A stretch of DNA of 9,139 bases from Bacteroidota bacterium. GTDB taxonomy: Bacteria; Bacteroidota; Bacteroidia; Chitinophagales; LD1. Made by a program: the position numbers and the translations under genes. Positions within the stretch are counted from its first letter, which is position 1; each line of letters opens with the position of its first letter. Location of the stretch: assembly GCA_018267355.1 (NCBI GenBank), contig JAFDYP010000607.1:1-9139 (forward strand), read 5' to 3'. This document shows positions 1 to 5,916 of this stretch, piece by piece. The notes beneath the pieces are model-generated. The model was not told the DNA's origin. It made no database searches and saw only the letters and a program-made list of their open reading frames with translations.

Positions 1-421
1 GCATTTGTTGTTGCTCACTTGGAGATAGATCATTCCAGCTTTCATTGGCATAGGGAACTTCCACCCGTAACCCATATGACAAAGCTAAATCTTGCATAAA
101 ATCGTACCCGAAATAGAGATCGTAAAATTCCATTAGTATAGCTGGCAACCTTTCATCCTTTTTCTTTGCCTCGGTCAGAAGGTATAGCAGATTCCAGGTT
201 TCCATCTCCGCCTCCGATATATACTTAAAAAGTATCCGACGCACCTCATGTGGAGCATGCCCACTATTATAATCCAAAGTCAAGAGGATGAGCCTGTCAT
301 CAGGCCAAAAATAGCTTTCCGTATGATCACAGTTGTAGATCCATTGCTCAAAATCAGACAGTGGTAGATAGCCCTTTATGACTTTGTAAAATGTTTCCTT
401 GATATCTGATGGAATAATCAC
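1..421 (-). CDS. Partial small acidic protein of unknown function (3' end beyond the window)
   Basis: Reading the minus strand from a GTG at 421, the frame stays open for 140 codons to the window edge, so the C-terminus is missing. An in-frame TAG at 427-425 lies just upstream and there is no other early ATG, so GTG 421 is the only reasonable start; no Shine-Dalgarno site is visible. The product begins MIIPSDIKETFYKVIKGYLP and has no signal peptide or membrane segment, so it is probably cytosolic. It is acidic and rich in aromatics, with a DFEQW motif near residue 23, a charged helix near 84-92 and a LMEFYDLYFGYDF stretch near 96-108. By eye it recalls small helical proteins found beside polymorphic toxins as immunity proteins, but I cannot name a family. 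GC is about 41% over the 420 bases, lower than its neighbour, which may mean recent transfer. The open frame and protein-like composition make it a likely real gene; its function is unassigned. Confidence 0.72.
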   Translation of the reverse strand, partial: MIIPSDIKETFYKVIKGYLPLSDFEQWIYNCDHTESYFWPDDRLILLTLDYNSGHAPHEVRRILFKYISEAEMETWNLLYLLTEAKKKDERLPAILMEFYDLYFGYDFMQDLALSYGLRVEVPYANESWNDLSPSEQQQM

Positions 422-492
422 AGGCTAAAGATATGTGTATTGCGCACAGGGAGTAATCCCGCAGGTTCAAGCCTCCTCGCATGAACACCGCC

Positions 493-516
493 GTTTCAGG
501 TCGCCCGATCTGAAAC
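493..516 (-). terminator. Hairpin after the acylase stop codon; possible weak terminator
   Basis: GTTTCAG (493-499) and CTGAAAC (510-516) are inverted repeats. The stem extends inward through a G-T wobble and two more pairs to give about 10 bp with a GCCC loop. It begins 11 bases past the acylase stop on the minus strand. No T-run follows on either strand, so it is not a classical intrinsic terminator. It could stabilise the 3' end of the acylase message, or be a weak terminator. Confidence 0.35.
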
Positions 517-526
517 CAGCAAAGCC

Positions 527-2614
527 CTACTGCGGATGATAGATCTTCTCTGCCGTCTTATAGATCTTAGCCTTGTCAAAGGTCATGAGCTTCGTCTGCT
601 TATTAGCATAGAGCTTCATCTGGTCGGTGTAGTGCGGGCTGCCGGGCTTGTTTGACGCGCCATATGGTGACACTGTGTGCACCTCAGGCCCATCCTTGGT
701 AAAGCGGATCAGCATGATGTACGAGTCACCCACAAAGGTGCGGAAACGGCCGTTCTTGTACGGCTGCGGGTAGGCTGCACGGATCATGTCAGGGCCACCA
801 CCCAGCGGCAGATCCACATCGCCGCGCTGGTGGCGCTGCAGGTCGCCCAGTTGTATATTCAGCGTACCAAAGTCTTTGAGCATCTCAGCTTTTGTCTTGC
901 GTAGCGAGGCTACAAAGAACTCGCGGCGCTTCACGGAGTCTCTGGCATACAGCGCTTCATTATCCTTCGTATCGCTATACAGCGTCCAGAATGTCTTGTA
1001 GATCGGCGCAAAGTTCGTATCAGTGACAGGTGCCATACGGTACGAGTTCCACGCTTTAAACTTGCCGAGTATATCCGTCAGGTCCGGGTAATCCTTGGCA
1101 GAGAGGTCAAATATGTCATCCACAGGATAGTCTTTGAAGAAGTGGATATGATGGCCGTATCCCTCATCATACTTCAATGTCAGGAAGTCATTCCAGTCTA
1201 CCTTCTTGTACTTTTGTATCAGCTCATTAAATCGGAGGCTGCGGCTGGTAGGCGTGAGCGTATAGCCCATGGTCGGGTCGTAGTCTGCCGGCCTGGGATC
1301 ATCTGCCGGTGCCGTGCAGTCAAAGGCCGAGTTATTGAAGTTGAAAACATAGCCGCTCTTAGGGTTGACCACCTGAGGCAGGTCCTTCTCCGGGTGAAAG
1401 GTGGTCCAGAGCGTCTTGGTAGTATTGCCTGGTACGGTATGCAGCCAGTCATAGCCGGGTTTACGCATAGGCAGCAGGCCATTACTCAGGCACATGATGG
1501 TATCATAGCGGTCTGCATATATGGTAGTCATCATCGCAGCTCCCTGTATATCAAGCGCACGGCGAAACTCTGTATAGTTATGCGCCTTATTCATCTGAAA
1601 ATATTGCTCTATCGTCTTCACATTCATATTGGCACCGAGCCTGATGGCAAAGATGCCCTTCTTGGTCACCAGCGTAGCTCCATACATACTCCACCAGACT
1701 TTCTTCTTCACCGGTAGTACAAACTTGCCTTTCTTAGACAGGTTCACGTGCAGCGTGGCGGCCTTGACCTCCAGCGGATATGACTTGCCATCTACCAGGT
1801 AGTGGTTCTTCTTCTTAGGATCAGGCTGTAGCTGAAATACATCTACCCCGTCAAAGTTATTGACCGTATGCGCCCAGCCCAGGTATTCATTCACCCCGTG
1901 AAACACCGTGACACCGCCGTGAAAAGTACCGCCCATGATATTCCAGCCCTCCTCGCTGCAGAGGTGTATCTCATACCAGGAGAGAGGCCCCTCTAGCGGC
2001 TGGTGGGAGTTGATATCCAGATAGGTGGCGCCGTCCTTGGTCTTGGCAGAGTTGAAGGCGATACCGTTTGACCCTTTGCCTTTCTCAGCAAAGGGTACCG
2101 TAGGCTGCGTGCCATTCACGATACTTTTCAGCGGGCCATCTACACCGCTCAGCAGCGATTCAGCCAGTACGTATCCCGCCACTATATCATGCGGCGACGC
2201 CGGGAATGACTTCTTTACGATCACCTCCTCCGGGTGCAGCTCGGCATATTTATTTACCGCGAGGGTCATGGCCTCTATGATCTCGCGCACATGGGGCGAG
2301 AGGTCCTGCTCATAGCGCGCATCTACCAGCTCGCGCACGCGCAGCAGGTTCACAGCATAGTCTATGATCGCGCCGTCCTTGCCCATATGCAGGCCGGCCA
2401 TTTCCTTGCCCGCCAGAAACATCCACTGCAGCGTTTTGAAATCATCCTCGCAGGTAGCCCAGCCGAGGCCATAGCCTACATCAGCATCAGTCTTACCAAA
2501 AATGTGTGGTACGCCAAAGCTATCGCGTACGATCTCTACATTGGCCTTATAATCCCTCTGTGCAAATAAGGATATAGATACGAGGAGCACCAGGCTCGTC
2601 AGGAGCTTTTTCAT
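527..2614 (-). CDS. Penicillin / acyl-homoserine-lactone acylase family protein (secreted Ntn-hydrolase)
   Basis: The 695-residue product starts with a signal peptide, MKKLLTSLVLLVSISLFAQ, so it is exported, probably to the periplasm. The family is made as a precursor that cuts itself before a serine, which becomes the N-terminal nucleophile of the beta chain and hydrolyses amide bonds. That site is visible as GKGSNG, with Ser182 as beta-1. Counting from it, His204 (in INSHQP) is beta-23 and Val251 (in HTVNNFDGVDVF) is beta-70, the spacing known for PvdQ-type acylases. The oxyanion Asn is probably Asn427 or Asn428 in SGYVFNFNN. The N-terminal part carries the usual GVPHIFG and GYGLGWATCEDDF motifs. 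Length is normal for one-chain precursors of this family. Start ATG 2614 fits the signal peptide and lies close behind a TAnnTTTG box. The fold and mechanism are confident; the substrate (penicillin, homoserine lactone, N-acyl peptide or lipid) cannot be read from sequence. Confidence 0.9.
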   Translation of the reverse strand: MKKLLTSLVLLVSISLFAQRDYKANVEIVRDSFGVPHIFGKTDADVGYGLGWATCEDDFKTLQWMFLAGKEMAGLHMGKDGAIIDYAVNLLRVRELVDARYEQDLSPHVREIIEAMTLAVNKYAELHPEEVIVKKSFPASPHDIVAGYVLAESLLSGVDGPLKSIVNGTQPTVPFAEKGKGSNGIAFNSAKTKDGATYLDINSHQPLEGPLSWYEIHLCSEEGWNIMGGTFHGGVTVFHGVNEYLGWAHTVNNFDGVDVFQLQPDPKKKNHYLVDGKSYPLEVKAATLHVNLSKKGKFVLPVKKKVWWSMYGATLVTKKGIFAIRLGANMNVKTIEQYFQMNKAHNYTEFRRALDIQGAAMMTTIYADRYDTIMCLSNGLLPMRKPGYDWLHTVPGNTTKTLWTTFHPEKDLPQVVNPKSGYVFNFNNSAFDCTAPADDPRPADYDPTMGYTLTPTSRSLRFNELIQKYKKVDWNDFLTLKYDEGYGHHIHFFKDYPVDDIFDLSAKDYPDLTDILGKFKAWNSYRMAPVTDTNFAPIYKTFWTLYSDTKDNEALYARDSVKRREFFVASLRKTKAEMLKDFGTLNIQLGDLQRHQRGDVDLPLGGGPDMIRAAYPQPYKNGRFRTFVGDSYIMLIRFTKDGPEVHTVSPYGASNKPGSPHYTDQMKLYANKQTKLMTFDKAKIYKTAEKIYHPQ

Positions 2615-2632
2615 TCAGTGATTTTAGTGGGG

Positions 2633-2660
2633 CAAAAGTACATTGCCCTGTATCACCAAA
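2633..2660 (-). promoter_or_regulatory. Bacteroidota-type promoter of the acylase gene
   Basis: On the minus strand TACTTTTG (2640-2633) matches the TAnnTTTG -7 box exactly. A TTTG (2660-2657) sits 16 bases upstream as a possible -33 element, a little closer than the usual 19-21. Transcription would start near 2627, giving a very short leader before ATG 2614. Confidence 0.6.
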
Positions 2661-2700
2661 ACATAAATTACAACGTTCGTCTGCTATATTTCTGCGAAGG

Positions 2701-2735
2701 AAAAATCAATACCGCGCAGCACGGATAGCTGGTAT
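2701..2735 (-). terminator. Possible terminator after the T9SS cargo gene
   Basis: In minus-strand RNA, ATACC with an adjoining AGC pairs with GCT and GGTAT across 2735-2709. A 4-base bulge interrupts one side, and TTGATTTTTCC follows. The stem is imperfect, but the T-run and the position between two same-strand genes fit a weak intrinsic terminator. Confidence 0.3.
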
Positions 2736-2763
2736 TTTTATTGCAGGTGTATTGCACCTTTCA

Positions 2764-3657
2764 TCACTGCTTTATGATACGTTGCTTGAAAACATGTCCA
2801 TTCTCATCGCTGAGCAGCACAAAGTACACACCCGGAGCCAGGCTGCTCACAGGTATGCTGCCGGAGGCCCTGTTGGCCAATATACCATCTGCCACCTGCT
2901 GGCCTGTGATATCCACTATGCGGTAGCCCGCCAGCAGCTCTGTACTATTATTCTCTACGGTGAGCATTGCTGTAGCCGGGTTGGGGTATAGGCGTAGCTT
3001 CTGTGCATCGCTGAGATCATTCACACTCAGCAGTTCATAGCATGACACTGATGCAGCATAGACATAGCCTGTATCTGCATGTATCCCGCAGAAGCTGTAG
3101 CCATTATAAATGTCACTTACAAAAACGGAGTGCAGGCCGTAGTGCTGCTCGCCTATACCCTCTATCCACGTGAGCGTAAAGGTCTGCACGGTCTGCCCGC
3201 TGGGTATATCCGTACTCACGTGCACAGCATGGCGCAGCGTGCCACCTATCATCATAGAGTCTACACTATCTATAGCGTAGAAAAACTCATGCGACTCGAG
3301 TGTAGTATCTCCTATGAAACCATGAAAGGCTATAGTATCTCCCGGCTGCGCATCAAAGGCATAAAGCAGGGTCTCTACGGTGTCATTAGGGTCCAGGGCA
3401 TAGATACGATGCTGGGCGTCTTCGCGAAAGTGCCTGCGCTGCAGCCCATTGTACGTGATAGCATACTGCCTGCCATTGATCATCGTATCGTGACCGATAA
3501 AATTCTCCGAGGTCTCCGAGTGCGTGGTGCCATTGAGAGAAGTATTATCATGGGCGGCAAACCAGTGCAGCGAGGTATCACTCTGCAGGAGGTCTATGTA
3601 CTGAGCCTTGGCCGTGAGGGCAGCTATACAGATAAGCAACAAGGTAAAATATTTCAT
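2764..3657 (-). CDS. T9SS type A sorting domain-containing secreted protein
   Basis: I start the gene at ATG 3657, giving 297 residues that begin with a clear signal peptide (MKYFTLLLICIAALTAKAQ). An in-frame upstream ATG at 3729 would put 24 polar residues in front of it and is unlikely. The C-terminal region, about residues 222-297, is a type IX secretion sorting domain: it contains LRLYPNPA, a YRIVDITGQ strand, a SSLAPGVYFVLL strand and ends in a basic FKQRIIKQ. Such domains take proteins across the outer membrane through T9SS and are then cut off. Residues 20-220 are beta-rich, with a WIEGIGEQHYGL motif common in Bacteroidota secreted proteins and two cysteines (190 and 206) that could pair. 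No catalytic motif is visible. The gene lies upstream of the acylase gene on the same strand, but the acylase has its own promoter, so co-transcription is uncertain. Export route is confident; function is unknown. Confidence 0.88.
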   Translation of the reverse strand: MKYFTLLLICIAALTAKAQYIDLLQSDTSLHWFAAHDNTSLNGTTHSETSENFIGHDTMINGRQYAITYNGLQRRHFREDAQHRIYALDPNDTVETLLYAFDAQPGDTIAFHGFIGDTTLESHEFFYAIDSVDSMMIGGTLRHAVHVSTDIPSGQTVQTFTLTWIEGIGEQHYGLHSVFVSDIYNGYSFCGIHADTGYVYAASVSCYELLSVNDLSDAQKLRLYPNPATAMLTVENNSTELLAGYRIVDITGQQVADGILANRASGSIPVSSLAPGVYFVLLSDENGHVFKQRIIKQ

Positions 3658-3674
3658 GTGTATGGTTTTAGTTT

Positions 3675-3705
3675 TTTGATTTAAAGCCGCCGTAGCGTAT
3701 ACTTG
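3675..3705 (+). promoter_or_regulatory. Candidate promoter of the radC operon
   Basis: TTTG (3675-3678) is followed after exactly 19 bases by TATACTTG (3698-3705), which matches the TAnnTTTG box except for one base. The spacing is ideal for the Bacteroidota primary sigma factor. A start near 3712 would give a leader of about 50 bases to ATG 3762. The element overlaps the region just upstream of the divergent T9SS cargo gene. Confidence 0.45.
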
Positions 3706-3761
3706 CCGAGGCATCAAAACATCTGCCATTCCCCAGCATGGGGTTATTAAAAATTGAAACT

Positions 3762-4475
3762 ATGGCTGAAGAACGCATCATTCCTGATAAAACATCCCGC
3801 TCTATAGCCCAATGGGCCGAGGAGGACCGCCCCCGTGAGAAACTCCTGCTCAAAGGCCGCGCTGCCCTCAGTGATGCTGAGCTGATAGCCATCCTCATCA
3901 GCTCGGGCAATGATGAAGAAAGCGCCGTAGATCTGGCGCGGAGGATACTCGATGCCTCACACAATAATCTCGTGGAGCTAAGCAAGCTCAGTGTCAATGA
4001 TCTGAAAAAGTTTCGTGGTATCGGTGAGGCAAAGGCCATCAGCATCATCGCCGCGCTGGAGCTGGGCAAGCGCCGCCAGCGCAGCACAGCTATGGAGAAG
4101 CCAGTCATACTTTCGTCACAGAAGGCCTACGACTACATACAGGCCTCGCTCTCTGACCTACAGCATGAGGAGTTTGTCGTACTATATCTGAATAAATCAC
4201 TCAAGGTGATAGCCCATGACACGCTGAGCCGGGGCGGTGTATCGGGTACGGTAGCAGATACTAAGATCATCCTGAAGGCTGCCATAGAGAAACTGGCCAG
4301 CTACCTGATCGTAGCGCACAATCACCCCTCCGGCAATCTCAAACCCTCACATCAGGATAAAGAATTGACACAAAAACTAAAGGATGCCTGCCGCCTCGTA
4401 GACATTATCCTGAATGATCACCTGATTATCGGTGACAATGATTATTATAGCTTTGCGGATCATGGATTGCTTTGA
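3762..4475 (+). CDS. radC: RadC family JAMM/MPN+ domain protein
   Basis: The 237-residue product has the usual RadC layout. An N-terminal IAQWAEEDRPREKL segment (about 15-28) leads into a helix-hairpin-helix region around 76-104 (LKKFRGIGEAKA). The JAMM metalloprotease-like domain follows: Glu136/137 in EEFVVLYLN, then AHNHPSGNLKPSHQD (185-199), whose His186, His188 and Asp199 are the expected zinc ligands with Ser190 nearby. All are intact. Despite its name, the family's role in DNA repair is not established; it is often described as a putative nuclease or peptidase linked to recombination. ATG 3762 is chosen because family members begin just before the QWAEEDRPREK motif. ATG 3738 in the same frame would add 8 residues and cannot be excluded. 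The next gene begins 5 bases after the stop, so the two are probably co-transcribed and perhaps translationally coupled. Confidence 0.92.
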   Translation: MAEERIIPDKTSRSIAQWAEEDRPREKLLLKGRAALSDAELIAILISSGNDEESAVDLARRILDASHNNLVELSKLSVNDLKKFRGIGEAKAISIIAALELGKRRQRSTAMEKPVILSSQKAYDYIQASLSDLQHEEFVVLYLNKSLKVIAHDTLSRGGVSGTVADTKIILKAAIEKLASYLIVAHNHPSGNLKPSHQDKELTQKLKDACRLVDIILNDHLIIGDNDYYSFADHGLL

Positions 4476-4480
4476 TCAGT

Positions 4481-5911
4481 ATGAAAACTTTTATTAGAGA
4501 ACATAAGGTCGCGCTAGCAGGATTTGCATGCTATCTGCTGCTTTCGGTCTGTATACTTGCCTGCACAGACGGCACGGCAGATGAGGGCGATAGTATCATG
4601 CACTACCTCTACGCACGCTACGCTATCAAGTACCCATTGTTTTTCTTTCACAGCTGGGCCAAGCCTGTGTATACACTCGTTTTTTTTGCGGCCGCCCAGA
4701 TAGGCTTTGCCGCCGTACGCCTGCAGAATGTACTCATCTCCTGCATGACCCTCTGGCTGGTATACCTCACAGGGCGTAGGCTGGGCTACAGGTGGGCGCC
4801 ATTCATTTTTATCATAGGTATCTTCTGCCGCCTTGTTTTCATAGAGTCATTCTCCGGCCTCACGGAGCCTCTGGCAGACCTGATGGTCACTACATGCGTC
4901 TACCTGATCGTGACGGGCCGCTATGGCTGGAGCGCCGTGCTCATCTCATTTTTACCATTTATACGGTCGGAGGGTATTTTCATCGGAGCCGTCATGGCTG
5001 GCTACCTGGTCTGGCTCCGGCAGTGGCGCTTACTGCCGCTGATGCTCACCGGCCATCTACTATATGGACTGGCCGGAGCTCCCTATCAGCACGGCGACCT
5101 GCTATGGCCGCTGCACACTATACCGTACGCTACTGCAGATGGTCACTATGGCAGTGGCCCATGGCTATACTATATGCAGGAGATGCCATCCATAACCGGC
5201 GTGCCCGATGCTGCCCTGCTTTATGTTGGTGTACTAGGCGTTGTCGTCGCTGCCCTTATTAGCTTGCTGCAGAGACGTTCCAGCCTCATTCGCAGAGAGC
5301 CACTGCTGCTGGCAGCTATATTCATCATATTTCTGAGTATGCACACGGTATTCTGGGCGCTGGGGATATTCGGCTCCTTTGGTATGACCCGTGTATTTGT
5401 AGCTATAGGAGGCGTCATGATGCTCCTGATGGTGATAGGCATGGAGTACCTGGACCAGCTGCTGTCCCGCCTGAGGTATCATAGCTACATAGTCGGTATG
5501 GTATATATTGTTGCGGCGGTATTTTTCGTATCTCACCATAGTATCTATGCCTACTATCCATATGACTTTATCATCCATACGGACCAGGAGTGCGATAGTG
5601 ATGCTATCACCTACGTCAGGCAGCACATACCGGATCAGCGTAGCTATCATTATTATTTTGATGCCTCTTATTTCAGCGAACTCACAGACATAGATATTTT
5701 CTACAATGCTATGTTTGACAATAACGAGCCCGGCACCCGGTATGCCCCTGGTAGTATCATCCTCTGGGATGATTTTTATTCAGCTTTTGAGCATCACGTG
5801 CCTCTGGATTCCCTCCGTCACCATCCTGAGCTCAGAGAGGTCAGAACCTTTGAGCATACAGCGCCATGGGGCGACGTACGCAAGGTTGTTCTATTTGTCC
5901 GCGATAAATAA
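4481..5911 (+). CDS. Polytopic GT-C-like glycosyltransferase (mannosyltransferase-like)
   Basis: The 476-residue product is an integral membrane protein with about 10-11 hydrophobic helices over residues 9-356, then a soluble tail of roughly 110 residues. The first loop after helix 1 carries TADEGDS (Asp34, Glu35, Asp37). An acidic pair there is the hallmark of GT-C enzymes, which move sugars from polyprenyl-phosphate donors on the outer face of the inner membrane. A LPFIRSEG motif (158-165) and a WPLHTIPYATADGHYGSGPW loop (209-228) recall Bacteroidota mannosyltransferase-like proteins. The tail has an IILWDDFYSAFE motif and ends in a strand-rich segment. ATG 4481 is preferred over the in-frame TTG 4472, which overlaps the radC stop. 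Its job is probably envelope or glycoprotein glycosylation, but donor and acceptor are unknown. No other glycan genes flank it except the convergent GT-C-like gene. Confidence 0.75.
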   Translation: MKTFIREHKVALAGFACYLLLSVCILACTDGTADEGDSIMHYLYARYAIKYPLFFFHSWAKPVYTLVFFAAAQIGFAAVRLQNVLISCMTLWLVYLTGRRLGYRWAPFIFIIGIFCRLVFIESFSGLTEPLADLMVTTCVYLIVTGRYGWSAVLISFLPFIRSEGIFIGAVMAGYLVWLRQWRLLPLMLTGHLLYGLAGAPYQHGDLLWPLHTIPYATADGHYGSGPWLYYMQEMPSITGVPDAALLYVGVLGVVVAALISLLQRRSSLIRREPLLLAAIFIIFLSMHTVFWALGIFGSFGMTRVFVAIGGVMMLLMVIGMEYLDQLLSRLRYHSYIVGMVYIVAAVFFVSHHSIYAYYPYDFIIHTDQECDSDAITYVRQHIPDQRSYHYYFDASYFSELTDIDIFYNAMFDNNEPGTRYAPGSIILWDDFYSAFEHHVPLDSLRHHPELREVRTFEHTAPWGDVRKVVLFVRDK

Positions 5912-5916
5912 CCTCA

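Noticed and set aside
425..500. Complete tRNA gene
   Set aside because: Only a T-loop-like motif is present; there is no A-box, D-arm, anticodon stem or acceptor pairing.
1142..1717. 191-residue plus-strand open frame inside the acylase gene
   Set aside because: It lies fully antisense to a well-supported gene whose catalytic motifs are in frame. Its protein is rich in His/Arg/Ile with no domain-like pattern, as expected for a shadow frame.
2745..2759. AGGTG/CACCT hairpin as terminator of the T9SS cargo gene
   Set aside because: The stem is only 5 bp and is followed on the minus strand by an A-run, not a T-run.
3079..3684. 201-residue plus-strand open frame opposite the T9SS cargo gene
   Set aside because: The opposite strand encodes a signal peptide and a clear sorting domain. 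This frame has no recognisable motif and no promoter.
3658..3729. Upstream start for the T9SS cargo gene adding 24 residues
   Set aside because: It would bury the signal peptide behind a polar stretch. ATG 3657 gives a normal export signal.
3668..4108. 146-residue minus-strand frame over the start of radC
   Set aside because: It is low-complexity Ser/Arg/Leu sequence antisense to the conserved RadC N-terminus, typical of a shadow.
4472..4480. TTG start for the plus-strand GT-C-like gene
   Set aside because: ATG 4481 is three codons downstream, does not overlap radC, and begins a typical N-terminus.
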